Shown: positions 1 to 8,983 of the stretch, one piece after another
How the letters are laid out: every line of letters starts with the position of its first letter
How positions within the stretch are numbered: the stretch's first letter is position 1
Source of the DNA: Halomonas shengliensis
GTDB lineage: Bacteria; Pseudomonadota; Gammaproteobacteria; Pseudomonadales; Halomonadaceae
Reading direction: 5' to 3'
Length of the DNA stretch: 64,000 bases
Assembly (NCBI RefSeq): GCF_900104135.1
Contig: NZ_FNIV01000001.1
Span: 248,001 to 312,000 of the forward strand
Notes under the pieces: generated by a model
What the model was told of the DNA's origin: nothing
The model's input: the letters and a program-made list of their open reading frames with translations, nothing else
Database searches by the model: none
Position numbers and translations under genes: made by a program

Positions 1-1
1 G

Positions 2-763
2 CGCTTCATGGATGCCAACTCGCTGGTCAACTGGTGCCGGGCCATCAAGTCCCCCCAGGAGATCGCCTACATGCGGGTGGCGGCGAAGATCGTCGAGGGG
101 ATGCACTCGCGCATCCTCGAGGTGATCGAGCCCGGGCTGCCCAAGAGCAAGCTGGTGTCGGAGATCTACCGGGTGGCCATCGAGGGTTGGCGCGACGAGC
201 GTGGCCAGGTGTTCGGCGGCGACTACCCCGCCATCGTGCCCATGCTGCCCACCGGCAAGGACGCCGCCGCGCCCCACCTGACCTGGGACGACACCCCCTT
301 CCGCAAGGGCGAGGGCACCTTCTTCGAGATCGCCGGGGTCTACAAGCGCTACCATGCGCCGATGTCGCGCACGGTGTTCCTGGGCAAGCCCCCCCAGGAG
401 TTCGTGCGCGCCGAGTCGGCGCTGCTCGAGGGCATCGAGAACGGCCTGGCCGTGGCCAAGCCGGGCAACCGCACCGCGGACATCGCCATGGCGCTGGGCG
501 CGGCCATGGACAAGTACGGCTTCGACCGCGGCGGCGCCCGCTGCGGCTACCCCATCGGCATCAGCTACCCGCCGGACTGGGGCGAGCGCACCATGAGCCT
601 GCGTCCCTCCGACGAGACCATCCTGCAGCCGGGCATGACCTTCCACTTCATGCCGGGCCTGTGGGAAGAGGAGTGGGGCCTGGAGATCACCGAGAGCATC
701 CTGATCACCGAGACCGGCTGCGAGACCCTGGCCGACTTCCCGCGCCAGCTCTTCGTGCGCTGA
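2..763 (+). CDS. doeA: Ectoine hydrolase DoeA (5' end cut off by the window)
   Basis: This is the C-terminal two thirds (about 254 residues) of an M24/creatinase-fold hydrolase; the reading frame is open from the first base of the window, so the true start lies upstream. DoeA opens the ectoine ring to N-acetyl-2,4-diaminobutyrate in the cytoplasm. The fragment has the creatinase-type pita-bread sequence, including a conserved FFEIAG strand and the late GLEITESILIT stretch carrying acidic residues typical of this fold. The assignment as an ectoine hydrolase, rather than another M24 enzyme, rests on doeB and doeX following directly, which is the known Halomonas order. An intergenic repeat lies between it and doeB. 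Confidence 0.9.
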   Translation, partial: RFMDANSLVNWCRAIKSPQEIAYMRVAAKIVEGMHSRILEVIEPGLPKSKLVSEIYRVAIEGWRDERGQVFGGDYPAIVPMLPTGKDAAAPHLTWDDTPFRKGEGTFFEIAGVYKRYHAPMSRTVFLGKPPQEFVRAESALLEGIENGLAVAKPGNRTADIAMALGAAMDKYGFDRGGARCGYPIGISYPPDWGERTMSLRPSDETILQPGMTFHFMPGLWEEEWGLEITESILITETGCETLADFPRQLFVR

Positions 764-796
764 ACATACAGAATCCAAGATTGCTGCAATGAACAA

Positions 797-905
797 CGAG
801 GGGCGCTGGCGGCAGATCGTAGAGGGGGTCCTACGCCAGGGATGGCGTCGGTAGCGCCCAGGGACGGGTTCACAGCGCCCCCTCGAAGATCTGTCGCCAG
901 ATCAG
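797..905. repeat. Dispersed intergenic repeat, copy A
   Basis: The doeA-doeB gap contains an imperfectly palindromic element. Its part at 844-881 is the reverse complement of 49498-49535 with a single difference, and its part at about 825-843 matches the reverse complement of about 49616-49640. It therefore belongs to a repeat family with at least two copies in this window, both in intergenic DNA. It resembles REP-type elements and may fold in the mRNA between doeA and doeB. Confidence 0.7.
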
Positions 906-964
906 CCCCGAGTGGCATCAAGGCCACCATGCCGACGCCCTATGAGAACAAGGAGTGGTACCCC

Positions 965-1978
965 ATGACCAAGCGTCCCAGCCCCATCAGCGCCACCGTC
1001 GACTTCGACGCCGATGGCGTCCAGCACGGCTTCCTCAAGCTGCCCATCTCGGTGGACGACTCCGCCTGGGGGGCGGTGATGATCCCGGTCACCGTGGTCA
1101 AGAACGGCGAGGGCCCCACCGCGCTGCTCACCGGCGGCAACCACGGCGACGAGTACGAGGGCATCACCTCGCTGCTCAAGCTGTCGAGCGAGCTCAGGGC
1201 CGAGGAGGTCAGCGGCCGGGTGATCATCGTGCCCTGCATGAACACCCCGGCGGTGATGGCCGGCAAGCGCACCTCCGGCCTCGACGGCGGCAACCTCAAC
1301 CGCAGCTTCCCGGGCGACCCCGACGGCAGCGTGACCGAGAGGATCGCCGACTACTTCACCCGGGTGATGGTGCCGATGTGCGACGTGGTGCTCGACCTGC
1401 ATTCCGGCGGGCGCACCCTGGACATCATCCCCTTCGGCGCCTCCCATGTGCTCGATGATCCCGAGCAGCAGCGCCAGGCCCTCGAGGGCGCCAAGGCCTT
1501 CGGTGCCCCCTACGCCATGATGATGTTCGAGCTCGACGCGGCGGCGCTGTTCGACACCGCGGTGGAGCGCCAGGGCAAGGTCTTCGTGGCCACCGAGCTC
1601 GGCGGCGGCGGCACCTCCACCCCCGAGAGCATGGCCATCACCGAACGCGGCGTGCGCAACTTCCTGATCCATTACGGCCTGCTCCAGGGCGAGGTGGCGA
1701 TGCCGGCCGAGCCCCAGGTCTACCTCGACATGCCCGACGCCAGCTGCTACGTGCAGAGCGAGCACTCCGGCGTGCTGGAGCTCTGCTTCGCGCTGGGCGA
1801 GCGGGTCGAGAAGGGCGAGGTGGTGGCCCGGGTCTACGACATGACCCGCAGCGGCACTCCCCCGGTGGCCTACCGCGCGGCGCGCAGCGGCGTGCTGGCG
1901 GCGCGGCGTCACCCGGCGCTGGTCAACATGGGCGACACCATCGCGGTGATCGCCGATATCGTCGACTCCCTGGGATGA
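965..1978 (+). CDS. doeB: N-acetyl-L-2,4-diaminobutyrate deacetylase DoeB
   Basis: The 337-residue protein belongs to the succinylglutamate desuccinylase/aspartoacylase (M14-like) zinc family. It removes the acetyl group from N-alpha-acetyl-diaminobutyrate made by DoeA, giving diaminobutyrate and acetate. The zinc motif HGDEYEG is at residues 60-66 (His60 and Glu63 as metal ligands), a further His is in LDLHSGG, and a TELGGGG segment is downstream. The frame is open further upstream, but the start at 965 was chosen because AAGGAG lies at 949-954 and the upstream residues are low-complexity sequence encoded inside the repeat. It is followed 16 bases later by doeX. Confidence 0.92.
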   Translation: MTKRPSPISATVDFDADGVQHGFLKLPISVDDSAWGAVMIPVTVVKNGEGPTALLTGGNHGDEYEGITSLLKLSSELRAEEVSGRVIIVPCMNTPAVMAGKRTSGLDGGNLNRSFPGDPDGSVTERIADYFTRVMVPMCDVVLDLHSGGRTLDIIPFGASHVLDDPEQQRQALEGAKAFGAPYAMMMFELDAAALFDTAVERQGKVFVATELGGGGTSTPESMAITERGVRNFLIHYGLLQGEVAMPAEPQVYLDMPDASCYVQSEHSGVLELCFALGERVEKGEVVARVYDMTRSGTPPVAYRAARSGVLAARRHPALVNMGDTIAVIADIVDSLG

Positions 1979-1994
1979 GGCGGCCGGCAGCACG

Positions 1995-2471
1995 ATGAAA
2001 CTCGACCGCTACGACCTGAAGATCCTCGAGATCCTCTCCCATGACGGGCGCATCACCAAGTCGAAGCTGGCCGAGGCGATCAACCTCTCGGTCAGCCCCT
2101 GCTGGGAGCGGGTGCGCCGGCTGGAGAAGGCCGGCATCATCGAGGGCTACAGCGCCCGCATCAACGCCTCGGCGCTGGTGCGCCGCACCCCCGTGTGGGT
2201 GCAGATCGAGCTCAAGGCGCACAACGCCGAGAGCTTCGCCCGCTTCGAGGCGCTGGTGCAGGAGACCCCCGAGGTCACCGAATGCGTCGCCGTGGGCGGT
2301 GGCGTCGACTACCTGATCAAGGTGGAGGCCGACTCCATCGACGCCTACCAGCGCCTGATCGACGCCTGGCTCACCGGCGAGGCCGGCATCGAGCGCTACT
2401 TCACCTATATCGTTACCAAGAGCGTCAAGCGTCCGGCGGCGGGCTTCACCCGCGACGACTTCGTCGGCTGA
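1995..2471 (+). CDS. doeX: Lrp/AsnC-family regulator DoeX
   Basis: The 158-residue protein has an N-terminal AsnC-type helix-turn-helix (about residues 3-60, KILEILSHDGRITKSKLAEA) and a C-terminal RAM ligand-binding domain (about 65-145). It starts 16 bases after doeB, so it is probably co-transcribed with it. In Halomonas, DoeX is the local regulator of the ectoine-degradation genes, thought to sense a degradation intermediate. No operator could be defined by eye. Confidence 0.9.
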   Translation: MKLDRYDLKILEILSHDGRITKSKLAEAINLSVSPCWERVRRLEKAGIIEGYSARINASALVRRTPVWVQIELKAHNAESFARFEALVQETPEVTECVAVGGGVDYLIKVEADSIDAYQRLIDAWLTGEAGIERYFTYIVTKSVKRPAAGFTRDDFVG

Positions 2472-2497
2472 GCCGCGCGGCCATCGCGAGTAGAGCG

Positions 2498-2526
2498 TTG
2501 ACGGCGCTGGACCTCGTCCGCCTAAG
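2498..2526 (+). promoter_or_regulatory. Possible sigma-70 promoter before the amidase module
   Basis: TTGACG at 2498-2503 is followed after 17 bases by CCTAAG at 2521-2526. The -35 is good but the -10 matches only half of the consensus. It is placed between doeX and the amidase gene, which suggests that the four-gene module can be transcribed separately from doeABX. Confidence 0.35.
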
Positions 2527-2573
2527 CTGGTAATCATCGAGGGAGGGCGGATGCCCGACGGCCGGGCGATCTT

Positions 2574-2593
2574 TCCGGCACCGCAGTGCCGGA
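2574..2593 (+). other. Short hairpin upstream of the amidase gene
   Basis: TCCGGCAC and GTGCCGGA form a perfect 8-bp stem around a CGCA loop, about 50 bases upstream of the amidase start. There is no T-tract, so it is not a standard terminator. It may be a 5' leader stem or a remnant of a REP-type repeat. Confidence 0.45.
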
Positions 2594-2644
2594 CCAGATG
2601 CAGTGCCCACGCAATACCAGGATCGCCTGACGAGAGAGACGACG

Positions 2645-3514
2645 ATGTCCTACTTCACCATTGCCGGGGTGCAGATGAATGCCCTGCACCACGGCGACAA
2701 CACCGAGGCCATGCGCCACCGGATCGACGTGCTGATGAGCCGCTTTCCCCAGGTGCAGATGGTCCTGTTCAGCGAGCTGATGCCCCTGGGGGCCTCGCCG
2801 CACCATGCCCAGCCGATGCCCAGCCACGCCGAGCAGATGTTCTGCCAGCTCGCCGAGCAGCATCGTATCTGGCTGATCCCGGGCTCGATGTTCGAACACA
2901 CCGACGAAGGGATCTACAACACCCTCTCGGTGATCAATCCCCACGGCCAGGTGGTGGCCCGCTACCGCAAGATGTTCCCCTTCCGTCCCTACGAGGCGGG
3001 CGTGGAGAGCGGCAGCGAGTTCGTGGTCTTCGACGTGCCCAACGTGGCGCGCTTCGGGGTCTCGATCTGCTACGACATGTGGTTCCCCGAGACCACCCGG
3101 ACCCTCGCCGCCATGGGTGCCGAGGTGATCCTCCACCCCACCATGACCGACACCATCGACCGCGACATCGAGCTCTCCATCGCGCGCACCAACGCCGCGG
3201 TCAACCAGTGCTACTTCTTCGACATCAACGGCGCCGGCGCCCTCGGCAACGGCCGTTCCATCGTGGTCGGCCCCTCCGGGGACGTCATCCACCAGGCGGG
3301 CACCGGCGAGGAGGTGATGCCCATCGAGGTGGACCTCAACCGCGTGCGCCGCGAGCGCGAGACCGGCCTGCGTGGCCTGGGCCAGCCGCTCAAGAGCTTC
3401 CGCGACCGTGCCGTGGACTTCTCGCTCTATCGCAGCGAGACCGGCTCCTCGCCCTTCCTCGACACCCTGGGGCCGCTGGCCAAGCCCCAGCGCGCCGATA
3501 TCGAGGAGTACTGA
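2645..3514 (+). CDS. Nitrilase-superfamily amidase (carbon-nitrogen hydrolase)
   Basis: The 289-residue protein has the complete nitrilase catalytic triad: Glu44 (FSE), Lys109 (RYRKM) and Cys152 (ICYDMWFPE). Members hydrolyse amides or N-carbamoyl compounds; the actual substrate cannot be read from the sequence. N-carbamoylputrescine amidohydrolases belong to this superfamily, which is relevant because a basic amino acid decarboxylase is encoded in the same module. The start at 2645 (MSYFTIAGVQ) fits the family N-terminus and has a weak GAGAGA ribosome site; an in-frame ATG at 2603 is less likely. It is the first gene of a four-gene run between doeX and doeC. Confidence 0.85.
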   Translation: MSYFTIAGVQMNALHHGDNTEAMRHRIDVLMSRFPQVQMVLFSELMPLGASPHHAQPMPSHAEQMFCQLAEQHRIWLIPGSMFEHTDEGIYNTLSVINPHGQVVARYRKMFPFRPYEAGVESGSEFVVFDVPNVARFGVSICYDMWFPETTRTLAAMGAEVILHPTMTDTIDRDIELSIARTNAAVNQCYFFDINGAGALGNGRSIVVGPSGDVIHQAGTGEEVMPIEVDLNRVRRERETGLRGLGQPLKSFRDRAVDFSLYRSETGSSPFLDTLGPLAKPQRADIEEY

Positions 3515-3649
3515 CACCCCCACCCGGAGGGCCATGCCATGCTGGAGTCCCTGAAGCGCACCCTGTGCCGGCTGTTCGGCCGCGGGGGCTCCACGCCCCG
3601 TCACCCCACCCGAGATGCCGCCCGAAACACCACCGTTGGAGCGACCACA

Positions 3650-5122
3650 ATGAACAAGATCACCAGCATCGCCGACGTCCGCCGCCACTTCCTCAACAAC
3701 AAGGAGCCGATCTACTTCATCTCGGCGACCAACTTCAACCTGCTCGGCATCGGTGACTGGGTGGGCAACTTCCGGCACATCAACTACATCGACTGCTTCG
3801 AGGGGCAGCAGCGCAACGTCTTCGTACCCAAGGAGAAGTTCCCCCGCGACTTCGAGAGCATCGAGGACATCAACAACTACCTCCTCGAGCACAAGGAGGT
3901 GATCGACTTCATCCAGTCGAGGGCCGACGGCGAGAAGGCCGGCACCGCGGCCTTCCTGATGTTCGACGAACACACCGAGGAGGTGTGCGAGCAGCTCGGC
4001 CTGCGCATCGCCTTCCCCCCGGCGGCGCTGCGCCAACGCATGGACAACAAGATCGAGACGGTGCGCATCGGCAACAAGGCCGGCGTCCCCAGCGTGCCCA
4101 ACGTGCTGGCGAAGGTGGGCAGTTACCAGGAGCTCTGCGAGGTGAGCCGCGACCTGGGTGACGACCTGGTGGTGCAGACCGCCTTCGGCGACTCCGGCCA
4201 CACCACCTTCTTCATCTCGAGCGAAGAGGACTACTACAAGCACGCCGAGGAGATCGAGGCCGAGGCCGAGGTCAAGATCATGAAGCGCATCAACTGCCGC
4301 GGCTCGGCCATCGAGGCCTGCGCCACCCGCTGCGGCACCGTGGTGGGGCCGCTGATGACCGAGCTGGTCGGCTTCAAGTCGCTGACCCCCTACAAGGGTG
4401 GCTGGTGCGGCAACGAGATGTTCGCCGGTGCCTTCACCCAGGAGATCCGCGACAAGGCCCGGGAGTACACCTTCCAGTTCGGCGAGGCGCTGCGCGAGGA
4501 GGGCTACCGCGGCTACTTCGAGCTCGACTTCCTGATCGACATGGACAACGGCGAGGTCTACCTGGGCGAACTCAACCCGCGGGTCACCGGGGCCAGCTCG
4601 CTGACCAACGTGGCCGCCTTCGCCCACTCCGACATCCCACTGTTCCTGTTCCACCTGCTGGAGTTCTCCGACGTCGACTTCGAGCTCGACATCGACGAGA
4701 TCAACGAGCGCTGGTCCCACCCCGACAGCGTCGACAGCTGGAGCCAGCTGGTGATCAAGCACACCGACGAGAGCGTCGACCTGCTCACCGCCGCGCCGCG
4801 CACCGGGGTGTGGAGGATGGGCGCCGACGGCGGCATCGCCTACGACCACTACAGCTACCATCCCCATGCCGCCGAGAACGAGCAGGAGGGCTTCTTCCTG
4901 CGCATCAGCGGCGCCGGGGACTTCCGCTACGAGGGCGCCGACCTGGGCATCCTGATCACCCGCGGACGGCTGATGGACGACGACTTCCAGCTCAACGAGC
5001 GGGCCAAGGCCTGGATCGAGGGCATCCGTGGTCAGTACGCCGGGCAGTCGCTGCAGGACCCGGTGGTGGAGGAGGTCGCCGTGAGCCACGCCGTCGGCGG
5101 TGGCAACTTCAAGATCCTGTGA
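3650..5122 (+). CDS. ATP-grasp ligase of unknown substrate (biotin-carboxylase-like)
   Basis: The 490-residue protein has an ATP-grasp core: a nucleotide-binding stretch near DDLVVQTAFGDSGHTTF and metal-ligating residues in FELDFLID and YLGELNPRVTG. Automated annotation would often call such proteins biotin carboxylases, but the length and lack of a carrier domain argue against an acyl-CoA carboxylase. ATP-grasp enzymes join a carboxylate to an amine or thiol through an acyl phosphate, so a ligase making an amide bond is plausible. The start at 3650 has GGAG 9 bases upstream. An alternative ATG at 3539 has a stronger GGAGGG but would add 37 residues not typical of a fold N-terminus. The next gene starts 31 bases downstream. 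Confidence 0.75.
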   Translation: MNKITSIADVRRHFLNNKEPIYFISATNFNLLGIGDWVGNFRHINYIDCFEGQQRNVFVPKEKFPRDFESIEDINNYLLEHKEVIDFIQSRADGEKAGTAAFLMFDEHTEEVCEQLGLRIAFPPAALRQRMDNKIETVRIGNKAGVPSVPNVLAKVGSYQELCEVSRDLGDDLVVQTAFGDSGHTTFFISSEEDYYKHAEEIEAEAEVKIMKRINCRGSAIEACATRCGTVVGPLMTELVGFKSLTPYKGGWCGNEMFAGAFTQEIRDKAREYTFQFGEALREEGYRGYFELDFLIDMDNGEVYLGELNPRVTGASSLTNVAAFAHSDIPLFLFHLLEFSDVDFELDIDEINERWSHPDSVDSWSQLVIKHTDESVDLLTAAPRTGVWRMGADGGIAYDHYSYHPHAAENEQEGFFLRISGAGDFRYEGADLGILITRGRLMDDDFQLNERAKAWIEGIRGQYAGQSLQDPVVEEVAVSHAVGGGNFKIL

Positions 5123-5153
5123 GCGCGGCGAGTCCCAGGTGTCGGGAAGCGTG

Positions 5154-6155
5154 ATGGATGACAAGACGCTGCACTTCCGCAGCCTGAGCGAGGCGGTGCC
5201 GGGCCCCAAATGGCGGTCGCTGTTCGATACCCACTGGCCCGCCTACGAGGCCTGGTACCTGGCCGAGGGGGAGCGCGAGCGCCCCGGCTACCTGGCCTGC
5301 CTCAACGCCCTGCGGCGGCACATGCCGGAGCTGCTGCCCACCTACCGCACCCTGTGCGACCTGGCGGGCGGCGGCGACCTCGCCGCACGCTTCCTCAGCC
5401 TCTACCAGCCGCCCCCCTACATCACCGGCTGCTCCCAGGCGGTGCTGGCGCGCGCCGAGGAGACGCTGCTGGCGCGCAACTACGACTACCCGCCGGAGTT
5501 GTGCGAGGGCACCATCCTCCTCACCCGCTGGAACGAGCGGCGGGTGATCGCCATGTCGGACTGCCTGTGGGGGGTGCTCGACGGCATGAACGATGGCGGG
5601 CTCGCCGTGTCGCTCTCCTTCGGCGGGCGCAAGGCGGTGGGCGACGGCTTCGGCGCGCCGATCATCCTGCGCTACCTGCTGGAGTTCTGCGACACGGTGC
5701 CCGAGGCCGCCGAGGTGCTGGCCCGGGTGCCCACCCACATGGCCTACAACATCACCCTGGCCGACGCCGCCGGACGCTACGTGACGGCGATGATCGGCCC
5801 GGACCGGCGCGCCAGCATCCGCCGCGTGCCGGTGGCCACCAACCATCAGAAGAAGATCGAGTGGTACGCCCACGCCCTGGCCTCGGAGACCCTGATCCGC
5901 GAGCGCCAGCTCTCCATCCTGGTGGACGACGAGGCCACCGACGCGGCGCGCCTGGAGGCCGCCTTCAAGGCGCCGCCGCTGTTCCGCCACGACTATCGCC
6001 GGGGACTGGGCACCATCTACACCGCCTTCTATCGGCCCGGCGAGGGTCGGGTGCGCTATCACTGGCCGGGCCTCGACCTGGACCTGGGCTTCGACCACTT
6101 CCCCGAGGAGTGGGTCAGCGTGCGCTACGGCGTGCGCGAACGGCTCGGGGGCTGA
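5154..6155 (+). CDS. C45-type Ntn-hydrolase / acyltransferase-like protein
   Basis: The 333-residue protein resembles the acyl-CoA:6-aminopenicillanate acyltransferase/peptidase C45 family. These are made as a precursor that self-cleaves before a Cys nucleophile. The candidate nucleophile is Cys93 in YITGCSQAVL, followed about 20 residues later by the characteristic RNYDY segment. A later TNHQ segment resembles conserved residues of the family. It would hydrolyse or transfer an amide-linked acyl group. The start at 5154 (MDDKTLHF) is preceded by a weak GGGAAG site; a start at 5100 would overlap the ligase gene. The neighbours are a ligase and an amidase, suggesting a pathway built around amide bonds. 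Confidence 0.7.
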   Translation: MDDKTLHFRSLSEAVPGPKWRSLFDTHWPAYEAWYLAEGERERPGYLACLNALRRHMPELLPTYRTLCDLAGGGDLAARFLSLYQPPPYITGCSQAVLARAEETLLARNYDYPPELCEGTILLTRWNERRVIAMSDCLWGVLDGMNDGGLAVSLSFGGRKAVGDGFGAPIILRYLLEFCDTVPEAAEVLARVPTHMAYNITLADAAGRYVTAMIGPDRRASIRRVPVATNHQKKIEWYAHALASETLIRERQLSILVDDEATDAARLEAAFKAPPLFRHDYRRGLGTIYTAFYRPGEGRVRYHWPGLDLDLGFDHFPEEWVSVRYGVRERLGG

Positions 6156-6205
6156 GCGGGCGGCTTGCATCCACAACGACAATCACCACCCTTGAGGGTA
6201 GCGCC

Positions 6206-8983
6206 ATGCAAGAGAGCCATACCGAAACGCCCTACACCGCGCTGGGCTTCTACCACAAGATCTCCCAGTTGCGGGCCGACACCTGGAACGCCCTCAAGCG
6301 CGACCTGGGCCAGCTGATCCGCCAGGAGGCGGGCAGCCCGCGGGCGCGGACCCTGGTCAAGGCGGTGGACGTCAAGCTGACCCGTCTGGAGATCATCGAG
6401 GACTACCACGCCTTCCCTTCCAAGGAGGATTTCCGCCACCTCTGGTCGCTGTTCGACCGCGAGGAGTACGCCCTGCTGGAGAAGGTGGTCAAGCGCCTGG
6501 TGCGGGCGCTGATCAGCGAGTCCTACCGCCGCCGCCACGTCGACCTCTCCGAGACCGACGCCGACGCCGAGGACATGGAGACACTCGACGCCCTCAACCA
6601 GCTGCGTCGCGGCCACCCCGCCTCCAACAGCTCCGCCCAGCCCTACTTCGAGCTGCTGATCGTCGACAACCTCTCCCTCCAGGAGGAGGAGGTGGTGCGC
6701 GAGGCCTTCCACAACCTGCGCCGCCCCGAGGACCGCTTCGTCTACGACGTGGTCACGGTGCGAAGCTTCGAGGACGCCCTGATCGCGGTGCTGGTCAACC
6801 CCAACATCCAGGCCTGCCTGATCCGCTACGAGTTCCCCTACAAGTCGAAGTACAACCTGAGCGCGCTGCGCAACTACCTCGAGGGGCTCTCCGAGCAGGA
6901 GCTGGAGAACCAGTCCGAGGCCGACCGCAGCATCCTGCTCAGCTCGATGATCCACGAGCTGCGCCCGGAGATCGACCAGTTCCTGGTCACCAGCGGCGAC
7001 GTCGAGGCCACCGCCAGCCGCGATATCCGCCACTTCAACCGGATCTTCTACCGCGAGACCGACTACATCGAGCAGCACCACACCATCCTGCGGGCCATCG
7101 ACAACCGTTACCGCACCCCCTTCTTCGATGCCCTGCGCGAGTACAGCAGGAAACCCACCGGGGTCTTCCACGCCATGCCCATCTCGCGGGGTAAGTCGGT
7201 GACCCGCTCCCACTGGGCGGGCCACATGATCGACTTCTACGGCATCAACATCTTCCTGGCCGAGACCTCGGCCACCTCCGGGGGGCTCGACTCGTTGCTG
7301 CAGCCCTTCGGGCCGATCAAGAAGGCCCAGGAGTACGCCGCCCGGGCCTTCGGCGCGCGCCAGAGCTTCTTCGTCACCAACGGCACCTCCACCGCCAACA
7401 AGATCGTGGTGCAGGCGCTGGTCAAGCCCCGCGACATCGTGCTGATCGACCGCGACTGCCACAAGTCGCATCACTACGGCATGGTGCTGGCCGGCGCCCA
7501 CGTCAGCTACCTGGACTCCTATCCGCTCAACGACTACTCCATGTACGGCGCGGTGCCGCTCGCCGAGATCAAGAAGACCCTGCTCGCCTACAGGCGCGCC
7601 GGCGAGCTCGACAAGGTCAAGATGCTGCTGCTCACCAACTGCACCTTCGACGGCGTGGTCTACAACGTGCGCCGGGTGATGGAGGAGTGCCTGGCGATCA
7701 AGCCCGACCTGGTGTTCCTGTGGGACGAGGCGTGGTTCGCCTTCGCCAGCTTCAACCCCACCTATCGGCCGCGCACCGCCATGCACGCCGCGCGTACCCT
7801 GCGCGACCGCTACCGCAGCGAGGCCTACCGCGAGGAGTACGCCGCCTGGAAGGCGGAGTTCGACGCCCTGGACCCCGACGACGACGCCACCTGGCTGGAG
7901 CGTCGGCTGCTGCCCGACCCCGACGCGGTGCGCATCCGCGCCTACGCCACCCACTCCACCCACAAGACCCTGACCTCGCTGCGCCAGGGCTCGATGATCC
8001 ACGTCTACGACCAGGACTTCCGGCAGCGCGTGGAGGCCCCCTTCCACGAGGCCTACATGACCCACACCTCCACCTCGCCCAACTACCAGATCCTCGCCTC
8101 GCTGGACGTGGGCCGGATGCAGGCGGAGATGGAGGGCTTCGAGCTGGTCCACGCCCAGGTGGAGGCGGCGCTGTCGCTGCGCGAGCAGCTCTATACCAAC
8201 CCGCTGCTGCAGAAGTACTTCCGGGTGCTCAAGAACAGCGACATGGTGCCCGAGGCGTACCGCGAGTCGAAGGTGGAGTCCTTCTACGACCCGGTGACCG
8301 GCTGGAACCAGATGGAGGAGGCCTGGGCGCGGGACGAGTTCGTGGTCGACCCGACCCGGGTGACCATCGCCATCGGCGCCACCGGGGTGGACGGCGACGC
8401 CTTCAAGAACGAGTACCTAATGAACAAGTACGGCATCCAGATCAACAAGACCTCGCGCAACACCGTGCTGTTCATGACCAACATCGGCACCTCTCGGGGC
8501 GCCATCGCCTACCTGCTCGACGTGCTGATCAAGCTGGCCAAGGAGTTCGAGGCCCGCTGGGAGGAGAGCAGCCGGCCGGAGCGCAAGATCATCGAGCACC
8601 GCGTGCACTCCCTGACCCAGGAGCTGCCGCCGCTGCCCGACTTCAGCCGCTTCCACGATGCCTTCCGCCAGTGCGCCGACACGCCCCAGGGCGACATCCG
8701 GCGCGCCTACTTCCTGGCCTACGACGAGGAGAACACCGAGTACCTGCGCTTCGACAACGGCGCCTTGCAGGCCGAGATGCGCCAGGGCCGCGACGTGGTC
8801 TCGGCGAGCTTCGTGATTCCCTATCCGCCGGGCTTCCCGGTGCTGGTGCCGGGGCAGGTGGTCAGCGAGGAGATCCTCGCCTTCCTGCAGGCCCTGGACG
8901 TCAAGGAGATCCATGGCTACCGCCCGGAGCTGGGCTTGCTGGTGTTCACCGAGGCCGCCCTGGTCGACCCCGCGGCGGGCTGA
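6206..8983 (+). CDS. Orn/Lys/Arg-type PLP decarboxylase, large form (925 aa)
   Basis: This is a fold-type I PLP decarboxylase of the ornithine/lysine/arginine group. The PLP lysine is Lys587 in HSTHK, with the cofactor Asp in FLWDEAW, and the C-terminal domain has the family pattern around PYPPGFPVLVPG. At 925 residues it is clearly longer than typical family members (about 710-760), with a longer N-terminal part (about 1-280) that includes a receiver/wing-like segment beginning FELLIVDNLSL. The amino acid substrate cannot be assigned; ornithine, lysine, arginine and, given its location, 2,4-diaminobutyrate are all candidates. ATG at 6206 has GAGGG upstream; the frame is open further 5' only as a shadow of the preceding gene. 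Confidence 0.85.
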   Translation: MQESHTETPYTALGFYHKISQLRADTWNALKRDLGQLIRQEAGSPRARTLVKAVDVKLTRLEIIEDYHAFPSKEDFRHLWSLFDREEYALLEKVVKRLVRALISESYRRRHVDLSETDADAEDMETLDALNQLRRGHPASNSSAQPYFELLIVDNLSLQEEEVVREAFHNLRRPEDRFVYDVVTVRSFEDALIAVLVNPNIQACLIRYEFPYKSKYNLSALRNYLEGLSEQELENQSEADRSILLSSMIHELRPEIDQFLVTSGDVEATASRDIRHFNRIFYRETDYIEQHHTILRAIDNRYRTPFFDALREYSRKPTGVFHAMPISRGKSVTRSHWAGHMIDFYGINIFLAETSATSGGLDSLLQPFGPIKKAQEYAARAFGARQSFFVTNGTSTANKIVVQALVKPRDIVLIDRDCHKSHHYGMVLAGAHVSYLDSYPLNDYSMYGAVPLAEIKKTLLAYRRAGELDKVKMLLLTNCTFDGVVYNVRRVMEECLAIKPDLVFLWDEAWFAFASFNPTYRPRTAMHAARTLRDRYRSEAYREEYAAWKAEFDALDPDDDATWLERRLLPDPDAVRIRAYATHSTHKTLTSLRQGSMIHVYDQDFRQRVEAPFHEAYMTHTSTSPNYQILASLDVGRMQAEMEGFELVHAQVEAALSLREQLYTNPLLQKYFRVLKNSDMVPEAYRESKVESFYDPVTGWNQMEEAWARDEFVVDPTRVTIAIGATGVDGDAFKNEYLMNKYGIQINKTSRNTVLFMTNIGTSRGAIAYLLDVLIKLAKEFEARWEESSRPERKIIEHRVHSLTQELPPLPDFSRFHDAFRQCADTPQGDIRRAYFLAYDEENTEYLRFDNGALQAEMRQGRDVVSASFVIPYPPGFPVLVPGQVVSEEILAFLQALDVKEIHGYRPELGLLVFTEAALVDPAAG

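Noticed and set aside
2534..5209. Long minus-strand open frame (891 codons) opposite the amidase and ATP-grasp genes
   Set aside because: It is antisense to two genes with intact catalytic motifs. Its product is rich in His, Val, Gly and Asp, as expected from reading GC-rich codons on the opposite strand, and it has no ribosome site.
5210..6205. Upstream extension of the decarboxylase reading frame
   Set aside because: It only overlaps the C45-type gene in another frame. The decarboxylase has a proper ATG with GAGGG at 6206, and the extension is Arg/Pro-rich shadow sequence.
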